Shown here: positions 8,947-17,273 of the stretch, one piece after another
Numbering within the stretch: position 1 is the stretch's first letter
How the letters are laid out: every line of letters begins with the position of its first letter
Assembly: GCF_009765355.1 (NCBI RefSeq)
Contig: NZ_VTHK01000014.1
Location: 124,001 to 188,000, forward strand
DNA from: Amycolatopsis anabasis
Lineage (GTDB): Bacteria; Actinomycetota; Actinomycetes; Mycobacteriales; Pseudonocardiaceae
Reading direction: 5' to 3'
DNA length: 64,000 nt
Made by a program: the position numbers and the translations under genes
Notes under the pieces: generated by a model
Told to the model about the DNA's origin: nothing
The model's database searches: none
Seen by the model: the letters and a program-made list of their open reading frames with translations, nothing else

Positions 8947-10332
8947 TCACCGCCCGCGCACACATTTGTCGTAGAGGTCGAGCAGCCGGTGGTCCGGGTC
9001 GTAGCGGTCCTTGAGCGCTCGGTAGGCGGGTCCGTTGTAGAGTCGCCAGAAGTCATCCTCGTCGTAGAAACTCTCCGAATACAGCGATTTCCGGCCGCCC
9101 AGTTCGTCCACTTTGGCCTCGATCATCCGGTTGTAGGTACCGGCGGGCTCGCCCGGTCCGAGCGCGACCGAGGACCAGAAGCCGAAGTTGACGTACAGGG
9201 TGTCCGGTTTCAGCGTGTACAGCGGCCATTCCCGCTCGGTGCTGCGCTGCTGGATCGGGCACACCCACACCGGAGAGATCCCGATCTCGCGCTGGAAGAA
9301 CTCGAGGAACTCGGCCGCTTTGCCCACCGGCACCTCGATGTCCTGGACCACCGGTTCCCGGGCGGGTTTGCCGAGCCGCCGGTTGAGGCGGCTGGTGATG
9401 CGGTGCCGCCGTTCGAAGGCGACCACCTTCCAGTACACGTCCGAACGGAGATACCGGCGGCCCGCGAGCAGGCGCACGAACCGGTTCTGCGCGCCCAGCG
9501 CCCGCGAGCACCAGAACCAGTCGGTGTCCCAGCGCCACAGGTAGTCGCGCACGGTGAGGTGGTCGGTCACCCGTTCCCGGATGGACTTGTAGTAGATCTC
9601 CAGCCACGTGTAGTCGCTGGTGCCCGGCACCCGGTCGGTGAACGTGCCCAGGGTCAGGTACGCCTCCCCGGGCCCGAATACGGTTCCGTCCGCGAAGTCC
9701 ACCGGTTCGCCCTCGAAGGTCCGGGCGCGGCAGGCCTGTTCCAGCGCGGTGAAGTACTCGGCCGGGTCCTGGTAGCGGAGGTGCCGGAGCCGGACGTACG
9801 GGCGCACCGGTTCCAGTTCGATCCGCAACCGCAACGCGTAGCCGAGCGTGCCGTAGGAGTTGGGGAAACCCAGGAAGAGATCGCGGTGCTCGTTGTCCGG
9901 CCGGGCGAGCACGATCTCGCCGTTCCCGGTGAGCAACTCCATCTCCAGCACGGATTCGTGCGGCATCCCGTTGCGGAACGAGGACGACTCGATGCCGAGC
10001 CCGGTGACCGCGCCGCCCAGGGTGATGGTCTTGAGCTGCGGCACGACCAGCGGCATCAAGCCGTGCGGAAGGGTGGCCGCGACGAGCCGCTCGTAGGTCA
10101 CCATGCCCTCGACCTCGGCGGTCAGCGTCTTCGGATCCACCTCGAGCACGTTCGTGAACCCGGAGACGTCCAGGCCCGGGGTGGCCGTCTCGCTGCGGCC
10201 GCGGAACAGGTTGGACGTGCGTTTCGCCAGCCGTACCGGGGCGCGCGGCGGCAGGGCGGCCAGCTGCTCGCGGAGGCGGGCTACCCGCGTGGCGTGGGCC
10301 TCGGAAACGACCTCGGATTCGCTGTCGGGCAT
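8947..10332 (-). CDS. tmsA: FAD-binding oxidoreductase, probable 10-methylene reductase
   Basis: 461 residues. It has a PCMH-type FAD-binding domain at about residues 40-190 (ITLGGAVTGLGIESSSFRNGMPHESV) and resembles the DHCR24/DIMINUTO family C-terminally. In the Tms pathway the homologous enzyme reduces the 10-methylene intermediate to a 10-methyl fatty acid with NADPH. The order oxidoreductase then methyltransferase with a short gap matches tmsA-tmsB in other actinobacteria. AAAGG lies directly before the ATG, closer than usual. A DUF309 gene precedes it by 52 bases on the same strand. The third gene, tmsC, is not seen here. Confidence 0.84.
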   Translation of the reverse strand: MPDSESEVVSEAHATRVARLREQLAALPPRAPVRLAKRTSNLFRGRSETATPGLDVSGFTNVLEVDPKTLTAEVEGMVTYERLVAATLPHGLMPLVVPQLKTITLGGAVTGLGIESSSFRNGMPHESVLEMELLTGNGEIVLARPDNEHRDLFLGFPNSYGTLGYALRLRIELEPVRPYVRLRHLRYQDPAEYFTALEQACRARTFEGEPVDFADGTVFGPGEAYLTLGTFTDRVPGTSDYTWLEIYYKSIRERVTDHLTVRDYLWRWDTDWFWCSRALGAQNRFVRLLAGRRYLRSDVYWKVVAFERRHRITSRLNRRLGKPAREPVVQDIEVPVGKAAEFLEFFQREIGISPVWVCPIQQRSTEREWPLYTLKPDTLYVNFGFWSSVALGPGEPAGTYNRMIEAKVDELGGRKSLYSESFYDEDDFWRLYNGPAYRALKDRYDPDHRLLDLYDKCVRGR

Positions 10333-10384
10333 CCTTTCATCCTGGTCCGCCGATACTCGGTTGTCGACACGGACGCGAGGAAGA

Positions 10385-10876
10385 TCATCCGTCGGGACGC
10401 AGCCGGGGCGCCCGGATGGCGGGGTCGACGGTCGGCGCGCCGCGGTCCGATTCGAGTTCGGCGGACAGTGCGCCCGCCCAGGAAATCAGGCCAGAAATGT
10501 CTATTTTGTACGGTTTCTCGGCGCGATAGGACTCGATGTTCCCGGCTCCCCGGCGCAGCAGCGACGCGCCGCCGGTCGGGTTGCCGCGCGCCGCGTGGGT
10601 CAGGCCGACCGCGAGCTGGGCGAGGCCCCGCCACAGTTCCCGTTCCGCTTCCGGACCGGATTTCCAGGCGTCCTCGAACACCTCGTGCGCGTGGAAGGGC
10701 TTCCCGGAGTCGAGCAGGTCCTGCGCCTCGGCGAGGGTGTCCTCCGGGGTGCGTTCGATGCCTTCGGGCTGCCGTTCGACCCCCTCGGCGCCGTAGGGGA
10801 GCGGGCGGCCCAGGCCGTCCCGGGGGCGCGCGTTGCGTGCCCGGCCCTCGGGGTCGCGGTCGCGTTCGGTACCCAC
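10385..10876 (-). CDS. DUF309 domain-containing protein
   Basis: 163 residues from the GTG at 10876; the open frame extends further upstream but into the neighbouring hydrolase and would add an atypical Arg/Pro-rich leader. The DUF309 signature lies mid-protein: SGKPFHAHEVFEDAWK with the conserved H-x-HE-x-x-E-x-x-W pattern, then LWRGLAQLAVGLTHAARGN. DUF309 proteins are small helical proteins with conserved His and Glu that may bind metal; the function is unknown. It lies between the hydrolase and tmsA and is probably co-transcribed with both. Confidence 0.8.
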   Translation of the reverse strand: MGTERDRDPEGRARNARPRDGLGRPLPYGAEGVERQPEGIERTPEDTLAEAQDLLDSGKPFHAHEVFEDAWKSGPEAERELWRGLAQLAVGLTHAARGNPTGGASLLRRGAGNIESYRAEKPYKIDISGLISWAGALSAELESDRGAPTVDPAIRAPRLRPDG

Positions 10877-10892
10877 GCGGGTGATTCTCGCA

Positions 10893-10968
10893 TCAGCTCG
10901 CCCGGTCCAGCTCCCCCGGCGCGGCGACGGGGAACAGTTCGGGAAGCAGGCGCCGGAACCCTGCCGGG
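10893..10968 (-). pseudogene. Out-of-frame C-terminal remnant of the alpha/beta hydrolase
   Basis: Past the in-frame stop at 10969, a different frame reads VLGDPAGFRRLLPELFPVAA and on to a TGA at 10895-10893. This is what normally follows the catalytic His motif of alpha/beta hydrolases (pattern H-x-W-L-x-x-D-P-x-x-F). The hydrolase would then end 16 bases before the DUF309 GTG, a normal operon spacing. The simplest reading is a small deletion or frameshift near 10970-10980. Confidence 0.55.
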
Positions 10969-11703
10969 TCACCAAGCACCCGGAACGGTGAAATGCGGCG
11001 GATCGCCGAGCACGGCGCGCAGCGAGGCCAGCGTGGCGGGCGGGATGACGTCGTCGCGGTCACCGGCGACGGTGACCACCGGCAGCCCGGCCAGGCCCGC
11101 GAGCGCGGCGGACAGGTCGGCGGTGCGCGCGAGGTGGCCGACCCGCCAGAGCGCGCCCGGATTGCGCAGGAGGTTCGGCACCGCGCCGCACAGGATCGGC
11201 GGGAGGGCGCGGGTGAGCCGGGCGATCGGCAGGAGATCGGCCTGCAGGCGCCACGCCCAGTCCCAGACCGGCCGTTCGCGGAGGCCCCGGCCCGGGGTCC
11301 AGGCGTCGCCCCCGATCGAGTTGATCAGGATCAGCCGGGCGACCCGCCCGGGCGCGGCGTGCGCGGCCTGGATGGCCACGCCACCGCCGAACGAATGCCC
11401 GATCAGCGTGCACGGCGTGGGAATCCCGGTGGCGCGGGCGAATTCCGCGAGCCAGCGCGCGTACCCGGCGAAGGTGCGGTCCTCCGGTGGCAGGTCCGCG
11501 GTGCCGCCGAAACCGGGCAGCGCGGGCGCGCAGACCCGGTGACCGTGGGCGGCGAGGCTTTCCAGCACCGGGGCGTACGCGTGCGGGGTCAGTCCCCACG
11601 CGTGCAGGACCAGGACCGGTGGCCCGTCCGTTCCGGCGGTGAGGTACCGGGTTCGGTGTCCGGATACGTCGATTCTTCCCCCGATGAGCATGTCGTCCCC
11701 CAT
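10969..11703 (-). CDS. Alpha/beta hydrolase, apparently truncated by a frameshift
   Basis: 244 residues as it stands; the ATG at 11691 with GGGGGA upstream is an equally good start. The alpha/beta hydrolase fold is clear: oxyanion segment LHAWGL, nucleophile elbow GHSFGG (Ser in the IGHSFGGGVA motif) and acid-loop AGDRDDVIPP. The frame ends at FTVPGAW, exactly where the catalytic histidine (VPG-x-H) should be, and the expected C-terminal helix is found in another frame downstream. The gene is therefore either inactivated or carries a sequencing or assembly error. The substrate is unknown. It heads the operon with DUF309 and tmsAB and is divergent from the ABC-F gene. Confidence 0.78.
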   Translation of the reverse strand: MGDDMLIGGRIDVSGHRTRYLTAGTDGPPVLVLHAWGLTPHAYAPVLESLAAHGHRVCAPALPGFGGTADLPPEDRTFAGYARWLAEFARATGIPTPCTLIGHSFGGGVAIQAAHAAPGRVARLILINSIGGDAWTPGRGLRERPVWDWAWRLQADLLPIARLTRALPPILCGAVPNLLRNPGALWRVGHLARTADLSAALAGLAGLPVVTVAGDRDDVIPPATLASLRAVLGDPPHFTVPGAW

Positions 11704-11769
11704 GTTCGCTCGTATCTCCGGGAGTCGAAGGCGGGGCGAACCGCGTTACCGCATAGCATCGGAAATCTG

Positions 11770-13410
11770 ATGAGCGCAACACTTGTCGCGAAGGGTCTCG
11801 CCGCCGGGCACGGCGATCGCATGCTGTTCTCCGGGCTGGATCTCGTGGTCGCGCCCGGGGACGTGGTCGGGCTGGTCGGCGTCAACGGCGCCGGGAAGTC
11901 GACGCTGCTGCGCACGCTCGCCGGAATCGCCGCGGCGGAACGGGGCAGCGTGCGGCTCACCCCGCCGGCGGCGACCGTGGGACATCTGCCGCAGGAACCC
12001 GAGCGGCGGCCCGGGGAGACCGTCCGGGCGTTCCTCGCGCGGCGGACCGGGGTCACCGGGGCGCAGCGGGAACTCGACGCCGCGACCGAGGCCCTGACCG
12101 AAGGGCACGCGGGGGCCGACGACCACTACGCCACGGCGCTGGAGCGGTGGCTCGCCCTGGGCGGCGCCGATCTGGAGGACCGGACCAAGGACGTGGTCAC
12201 CGAGGTCGGGCTCACGGTCGACCTGGACCGGCCGATGACCGCGCTGTCCGGGGGCCAGGCGGCGCGGGCCGGGCTGGCGTCGCTGCTGCTGTCCCGGTAC
12301 GACGTCTTCCTGCTCGACGAGCCGACCAACGACCTCGACCTGGACGGCCTGGAACGGCTCGAGCGATTCGTCACCGGGCTGCGGGCGGGGACCGTGCTGG
12401 TCAGCCACGACCGCGAGTTCCTGGCGCGGACGGTGAACCGGGTCGTGGAACTCGATCTCGCGCAGCAGCAGGTCCGGACCTACGGCGGTGGTTACCAGTC
12501 GTACCTGGAGGAGCGGGAGATCGCGCGGCGGCACGCGCGCGAGGAGTACGAGGAGTACGCCGACACCCGCGCGGCGCTCGAGGCGCGGGCGCGGACCCAG
12601 CGGGCGTGGATGGAGAAGGGCGTGAAGAACGCCCGGCGGAAGGCGACCGACAACGACAAGGTCGGCCGGAAGTTCCGCAGCGAGGCCACCGAGAAGCAGG
12701 CCGCCAAGGCGCGGCAGACGGAACGGCTGATCGAGCGGCTCGACGTGGTCGAGGAACCGCGCAAGGAATGGGAACTGCGGATGGAGATCGCCGCGGCCCC
12801 GCGCGCCGGCGCGGTGGTCGCGACGCTGTCCTCGGCGGTGGTGCGCCGCGGTTCCTTCACCCTGGGCCCGGTCGACCTGCAGATCGACTGGGCGGACCGG
12901 GTGGCCATCACCGGGGCGAACGGGGCCGGGAAGTCGACGCTGCTCGCGGCCCTGCTGGGCCGGACCCCGCTGGACGAGGGGCGGGCCGCGCTCGGGCCCG
13001 GGGTCCGGGTCGGCGAGGTCGACCAGGCACGCGGGCTGTTCTTCGGCGAGCAGCCGCTGGTGGACGCGTTCGGCGCGCAGGTGCCCGAGCAGACCCCGGC
13101 CGAGGTGCGCACACTGCTCGCGAAGTTCGGGCTCAAGGCCGCGCACGTCCTGCGGCCCGCCGACACGCTGTCCCCGGGGGAGCGCACCCGCGCCGCGCTC
13201 GCGCTGCTGCAGGCGCGCGGGGTGAACCTGCTCGTGCTCGACGAGCCCACCAACCACCTCGACCTGCCCGCGATCGAACAACTCGAATCCGCGCTCGCGA
13301 GCTATCCCGGCACGCTGCTGCTCGTCACGCACGACCGGCGCATGCTCGACGCGGTGCACACCACCCGCCGGATCCGGGTCCAGGACGGCCGGGTGCGAGA
13401 AGAACACTGA
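11770..13410 (+). CDS. ABC-F family ATPase
   Basis: 546 residues from ATG at 11770; no membrane segments. Two ATP-binding cassettes lie in one chain: Walker A VNGAGKST near residue 37 and ANGAGKST near 384. The signatures are LSGGQ and LSPGE, with Walker B motifs LLDEPTNDLD and VLDEPTNHLD. A charged helical interdomain linker of about 80 residues (about 255-340) is typical of ABC-F. Such proteins act on the ribosomal E site to relieve stalling or to protect against antibiotics. Whether this one is a housekeeping factor or a resistance protein cannot be told from sequence. It is divergent from the hydrolase across 66 bases. Confidence 0.9.
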   Translation: MSATLVAKGLAAGHGDRMLFSGLDLVVAPGDVVGLVGVNGAGKSTLLRTLAGIAAAERGSVRLTPPAATVGHLPQEPERRPGETVRAFLARRTGVTGAQRELDAATEALTEGHAGADDHYATALERWLALGGADLEDRTKDVVTEVGLTVDLDRPMTALSGGQAARAGLASLLLSRYDVFLLDEPTNDLDLDGLERLERFVTGLRAGTVLVSHDREFLARTVNRVVELDLAQQQVRTYGGGYQSYLEEREIARRHAREEYEEYADTRAALEARARTQRAWMEKGVKNARRKATDNDKVGRKFRSEATEKQAAKARQTERLIERLDVVEEPRKEWELRMEIAAAPRAGAVVATLSSAVVRRGSFTLGPVDLQIDWADRVAITGANGAGKSTLLAALLGRTPLDEGRAALGPGVRVGEVDQARGLFFGEQPLVDAFGAQVPEQTPAEVRTLLAKFGLKAAHVLRPADTLSPGERTRAALALLQARGVNLLVLDEPTNHLDLPAIEQLESALASYPGTLLLVTHDRRMLDAVHTTRRIRVQDGRVREEH

Positions 13411-13501
13411 CGCGGCGCGTTCAAGGGAACATTGGGCGCATTTTCGGTGTACGGCAAGTAAAATGTACCGGCCGTGTACGGCGGCGCGGGACGCTGCGGG
13501 C

Positions 13502-15361
13502 ATGTCCAGATCGTTGCGCAGCCGCTTGCTCGTGCTGCTCTGTTCCGCGGTCGCCTTCGCCGGAATCCCGGTGAGCGCCCAGGCCGCGCAGGCCACCGCC
13601 ATCGCGAACGCGGTGGTGTACCAGAAGAACTCCGAAGGCTACGACTGCTTCCGCATCCCCGCGGTGATCAAGGCGAACAACGGCGACCTGCTCGCGTTCG
13701 CCGAAGGCCGCCGGGGCGGGGCGAAGTTCTGCGCCGACGCCGGGGACATCGACCTGATCTACAAGCGGTCCACCGACGGCGGCAAGCACTGGGGGCCGAT
13801 CCAGGTCGTCATCAAGGGATTCGGCGACACCAAGGGCAATCCGACCCCGATCCTGGTTCCGGGGACCGGCCGGATCGTGCTGCTGTCCACCTACCAATGC
13901 GTCAAGGCGCCCGCGTGCGGCCGCATCCCGCGCGTCCAGCACAGCGACGACAACGGCAAGACCTGGACCACACCCCGCGAGATCACCAGGGAACTCGGCT
14001 TCCCGTCCGCGCCGGGTTGGCTGGCCACCGGCCCGTCCCACGGCATCGTGCTCACCCGCGGCGCACACGCCGGGCGGCTCGTCGCCGGGATGAGCTTCGG
14101 CCAGGGCGAGGGCGCGGGTTCGCTGATCTACAGCGACGACCAGGGCGAGACCTGGCGCCGCGGCGCCACCGACGTGAGCACCACGCCGACCCTCAACCCG
14201 CAGGAGATCAGCGTCGTCGAACTCACCGACGGCCGGGTGTACGCCGCCGCCCGCAACGACGCGAACAGCACCGGCGACAAATGCGTCCACCAGGGCCACG
14301 ACAACCGGGCCTTCGCGATCAGTTCCGACGGCGGCGAGACGTTCTCGCGGAAGTTCGCCTTCGAACCCGATCTGGTCACCCCGCCGGTGCAGGGCTCGAC
14401 CGTGCGCCTGCGCGCCACCGACCAGGGTTCGAAGTACAACCGCATCCTGTTCGCCGGACCGTCCACATGCGACCGCCGCAAGCGGCTGGTGGTCCGTTCG
14501 TCGTTCGACGAGGGCGGCAACTGGCAGAACGCCGAACAGGGCACCCTGGTCTGGGGCGAGGACGCGGCGTACACCGACATGGCGCAGCTCGGCCCGGCCT
14601 CGGCCGGGATCCTGTACGAATCCGGACCGGAGTACGACGCCAACGCGACCATCCGCTGGTCGGTGCTGACCGAGGCGGCGCTGGGCCTGCCCGACGGGAA
14701 CACCGCGGGCCTCCCGGTGACCCCGGATTCCTCGCCGAGCGGCAACCACGCCTGGTTGCGCGGCGGCGCGACCCTCGCCGCGGGCCGGTTCGGCCAGGCG
14801 GTCGCGCTCGACGGCAAGGACGATTTCGTGCAACTCCCGTTCGCCGAGACCCTGGCCACCGGGGCGGCTGACTTCACCTGGTCCGGGTGGTTCAACTACG
14901 GCGCGGTGAAGACCGGGCAGGCGTTGCTCTGGGCCTACCACCAGGGTGAGGGCTTCTCGCAGGTGTGGCTGCGGGCCGAACCGGGGAGCAAGCGGATCCG
15001 GGCGCACGTGGAGAACGGGCCGACCGGCGCGGTCACCGCCGACTCCGCCACCGCGCTGGACGACCGGGCGTGGCACCACTTCGCGCTGCGGCGTTCCGGC
15101 GGCACGGTCGGGCTCTACCTGGACGGGAAGCTCGCCGGTTCGGGCACCGGACTGAGCGGCTCGGTCAGCCCGGGTCGGCCGTTCACCATCCACGTCGGCC
15201 AGCGGCTGGACGGGCAGAACCGGCTGCAGGGTTCGGTCGACGACTACCGGCTCTATGCCCGTGCGTTGAGCGAAACCGAGATCGCTACGCTGGCGGCGTC
15301 CGCGGACGGGCCCACGGCAGGCCTGCGGCTGCATCTGCCGTTCGAGCGTGCATCTTCCTGA
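13502..15361 (+). CDS. Secreted exo-alpha-sialidase with C-terminal LamG-like domain
   Basis: 619 residues; ATG at 13502 is preferred because it places the Sec signal peptide (RSRLLVLLCSAVAFAGIPVSAQA, split over about residues 6-29) at the N-terminus. The GH33 beta-propeller shows the arginine motif FRIPAV and several Asp boxes (STDGGKHW, SDDNGKTW, SDDQGETW, SSDGGETF). A concanavalin-like LamG_3 domain covers about residues 430-610 (LDGKDDFVQLPF, WHHFALRRSGGTVGLYLDG). It would release terminal sialic acids outside the cell. A possible -10 (TAAAAT, 13459-13464) lies upstream. The gene stands alone. Confidence 0.9.
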   Translation: MSRSLRSRLLVLLCSAVAFAGIPVSAQAAQATAIANAVVYQKNSEGYDCFRIPAVIKANNGDLLAFAEGRRGGAKFCADAGDIDLIYKRSTDGGKHWGPIQVVIKGFGDTKGNPTPILVPGTGRIVLLSTYQCVKAPACGRIPRVQHSDDNGKTWTTPREITRELGFPSAPGWLATGPSHGIVLTRGAHAGRLVAGMSFGQGEGAGSLIYSDDQGETWRRGATDVSTTPTLNPQEISVVELTDGRVYAAARNDANSTGDKCVHQGHDNRAFAISSDGGETFSRKFAFEPDLVTPPVQGSTVRLRATDQGSKYNRILFAGPSTCDRRKRLVVRSSFDEGGNWQNAEQGTLVWGEDAAYTDMAQLGPASAGILYESGPEYDANATIRWSVLTEAALGLPDGNTAGLPVTPDSSPSGNHAWLRGGATLAAGRFGQAVALDGKDDFVQLPFAETLATGAADFTWSGWFNYGAVKTGQALLWAYHQGEGFSQVWLRAEPGSKRIRAHVENGPTGAVTADSATALDDRAWHHFALRRSGGTVGLYLDGKLAGSGTGLSGSVSPGRPFTIHVGQRLDGQNRLQGSVDDYRLYARALSETEIATLAASADGPTAGLRLHLPFERASS

Positions 15362-15451
15362 GCGTTTCGGCGATTAATCGAACAATGGCAAACGCCAGAT
15401 GCTCAGTGCAGGTGCACCTGTGCATGGTCATCCGGTAAACGGAGGCGGGGA

Positions 15452-15586
15452 GTGGAACCTCGAAACCCATGCCAGGACTGCCGCTGTCGCCCCCGCCGCG
15501 ACAGCGACCACGGCCCGGTGCGGCATGGTCGACGACCGCTCCCCGCCTTCGCGATTAACCGCCCTCCACGATTAATCACGGTGTGA
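15452..15586 (+). CDS. Possible 44-residue Cys/Arg-rich peptide
   Basis: GTG at 15452 has a good GGAGG six bases upstream (15441-15445). The frame encodes 44 residues, Arg- and Pro-rich, with three closely spaced cysteines (CQDCRC). The GC hairpin at 15482-15506 lies inside it. It resembles no family I know, and lies between convergent genes, so it may be noncoding. The only real support is the ribosome binding site. Confidence 0.2.
   Translation: MEPRNPCQDCRCRPRRDSDHGPVRHGRRPLPAFAINRPPRLITV
15482..15506. terminator. GC-rich hairpin between convergent genes
   Basis: A perfect 9-bp stem (CGCTGTCGC / GCGACAGCG) with a 7-base loop lies between the ends of the sialidase and MauE-like genes. There is no T-run, as is usual in high-GC actinobacteria. 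Confidence 0.4.
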
Positions 15587-15677
15587 TTCAACCGGACTCC
15601 GAGCGGTGAGCACTACAGAGCGCCGTCAATGTCACCCGAATGGATCACCGCGTTCGTCGGGGTTTGTGCTCTCAGTC

Positions 15678-16484
15678 CTAGAAGACCGGTTCCGGTTCGT
15701 TCACAAGTGCGCCCCGCACCCGCTCCGGCTCGAAACTCAGCCGCGGCACCGCGAACACCGCGGTCGCCTGCCGCCCCTCCTGGCGCGCCGCGAACGTGAG
15801 CATCCGCCACTCGCCCTCGTCCCAGTGCTCGAGCAGGGTGGAGCGGAGCCGGTCGTGCATCGAGCGGTAGGCCGCGCTCCGGTAGAGCTGCTGCAGGCTG
15901 GCCTGCACCGGCACGTCATCGTCGGCGGTGCCGCGCAACGGGTGCCGCACCCGGGTGCGCAACCGGCGCAACGGCAGCAGCCAGTGGTGATCCAGTTCGG
16001 CGGACAGCGTCCCGAACACCGCGGCCTCGGCGAGCAGCAGCACGGCCGCCGCGACCGGCTCCCCGGCGAGCCCGGTCCACGGGCTGCCGAACGCCGCCAC
16101 CGCACCGGCCACCGCGAGCAACCCGGCGCGGGCGAAGGACCGCCCGGTGATCGGGGCTTCCTTCGCGCTCAGGCAGCCGCACGAGGAGTCCGGCGCGGTG
16201 CGGCGCGCGTACCCCAGGTAGCCGAGCATGCCCAGGCTCCACGCGAGGGCGGCCACCGCGGACCCGGGGGCGAGCGGCGGGAGCAGCAGGGCCGCGGCGA
16301 GGGCCAGCTCCGCCCCGCCGACCAGCCGGAAGGCCGCGACGACGCGGTCCGCGCCCACCAGCCGGGTGAGCGCGGACCGGCGAGCCGCGACCGCGGAATC
16401 GCGCGCGAACAGCTTGAACGCGCCCGCCGCGGCCAGGGCCCCGGCGACGAACACGAACTGCACGGCGAAAACCCAGTCGATCAT
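15678..16484 (-). CDS. MauE/DoxX-like redox-associated membrane protein
   Basis: 268 residues; ATG with AGGGGA upstream. The N-terminal half (about 1-165) has four or more membrane helices and the MauE hallmark CGC segment (SSCGCLSAKEAPITGRSF). The C-terminal 100 residues are soluble and have no family I recognise. MauE is required for maturation of the disulfide-rich small subunit of methylamine dehydrogenase. Here a 15-cysteine protein is encoded upstream in the same orientation, so a role in disulfide handling of that protein is a reasonable inference. A palindromic repeat separates it from the preceding gene. Confidence 0.8.
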   Translation of the reverse strand: MIDWVFAVQFVFVAGALAAAGAFKLFARDSAVAARRSALTRLVGADRVVAAFRLVGGAELALAAALLLPPLAPGSAVAALAWSLGMLGYLGYARRTAPDSSCGCLSAKEAPITGRSFARAGLLAVAGAVAAFGSPWTGLAGEPVAAAVLLLAEAAVFGTLSAELDHHWLLPLRRLRTRVRHPLRGTADDDVPVQASLQQLYRSAAYRSMHDRLRSTLLEHWDEGEWRMLTFAARQEGRQATAVFAVPRLSFEPERVRGALVNEPEPVF

Positions 16485-16571
16485 GCTTTCCCCTAAGCCG
16501 TGTTTTCTTCAGCGCGCCTACGGATCCGTGCAGGCGGACCGCTGCGTGTGTTCAAAGCTCTCCTCCTGCCG

Positions 16572-16621
16572 GGGTCGTGAGTGGGCAGGCCGGTTGGAAC
16601 CGGTCCAAACACTCACGACCC
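16572..16621. repeat. Palindromic intergenic repeat, copy 1
   Basis: Outer arms GGGTCGTGAGTG / CACTCACGACCC enclose an inner GGCCGGTT-GG-AACCGGTC hairpin. It lies between two same-strand genes (Tat protein and MauE-like). The left half has diverged (GGCAG in place of TTTGG), but the outer arms are intact. Confidence 0.85.
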
Positions 16622-16650
16622 GCCCCTGCAACCGGGATCGAGGACCGGCG

Positions 16651-17262
16651 CTAAGCGACCGACGTGTACAGGGTCGAGATGTCGACCTCGTTGGTCTCCG
16701 GTCGCCACGCGCCGATCACCTGGGCGTGCGTGCCGACGCGGACCATCGACATGTCCCGGACCGCGGGCGTGCCGTTGTACACCGCCGCCGAGGTGCCCGG
16801 CACGACGTGGCCGACGACGCGTTCGTGGCCGGTGTCCAGGTGCAGGGCGCCCGCGGACATCCCGACGATCGTGCTGCGCAGGTTCACGATGTTCAGCCAC
16901 ACCGAATCGGCGGCCAGCGTGCCGTCCTCCAGGCGCACCCCGCGCGCGTAGAGCCCGTCGCCCACCGCCGCGTCACCGAAGGTGGTGTGCCGCAGTTTCC
17001 ACACGCTGGTCCCGCTGGTCACGTGGATGCGGTGGAACGACCGGTCTGAACTGGTCACCCACAGCATATTGCCCTTGATCGCGGTGACCCGGCCCTCCAC
17101 GAAGTTCGGGTCGTACATCTCGGCGCCGAGGCCGACGTCGGCGTGCTGCTCGGCGAGCGCGACCTCCGGGGAGACCGAACCGAGCGCGGTCGCCCCCACC
17201 ACCCCGGCGGCGGTCCCCAGCACCGCCTTCGTCAGGAATCGTCTTCGATCCACAGTAGACAT
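16651..17262 (-). CDS. Tat-exported protein, DUF5666-like
   Basis: 203 residues; ATG at 17262 with AGGAGG upstream (17275-17270), which overlaps the stop of the preceding gene. The N-terminus is a twin-arginine signal (DRRRFLTKAVLG, then a hydrophobic stretch and cleavage near VALA). The mature part has repeated short beta segments of the DUF5666/OB-like kind (VEGRVTAIKGNMLWVT, VGDGLYARGV, VVGHVVPGTSA). No catalytic residues are obvious. It lies between the cysteine-rich and MauE-like genes and is probably co-transcribed with the former. Function unknown; its export by Tat suggests it folds, or binds a cofactor, before export. Confidence 0.78.
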   Translation of the reverse strand: MSTVDRRRFLTKAVLGTAAGVVGATALGSVSPEVALAEQHADVGLGAEMYDPNFVEGRVTAIKGNMLWVTSSDRSFHRIHVTSGTSVWKLRHTTFGDAAVGDGLYARGVRLEDGTLAADSVWLNIVNLRSTIVGMSAGALHLDTGHERVVGHVVPGTSAAVYNGTPAVRDMSMVRVGTHAQVIGAWRPETNEVDISTLYTSVA

Positions 17263-17273
17263 TCGGCTGCCTC

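Larger units (their letters stand above)
15362..15677. other. Intergenic region between convergent genes
   Basis: 316 bases with no confident gene. Notable content: the perfect palindromes CGATTAATCG (15371-15380) and CAGGTGCACCTG (15409-15420), two further GATTAA copies near 15551 and 15569, a GC-rich hairpin at 15482-15506, and a possible short reading frame at 15452-15586. Confidence 0.6.

Noticed and set aside
13502..15361. Signs of recent transfer of the sialidase gene
   Set aside because: Base composition and codon use look like the neighbours and no mobile element flanks it.
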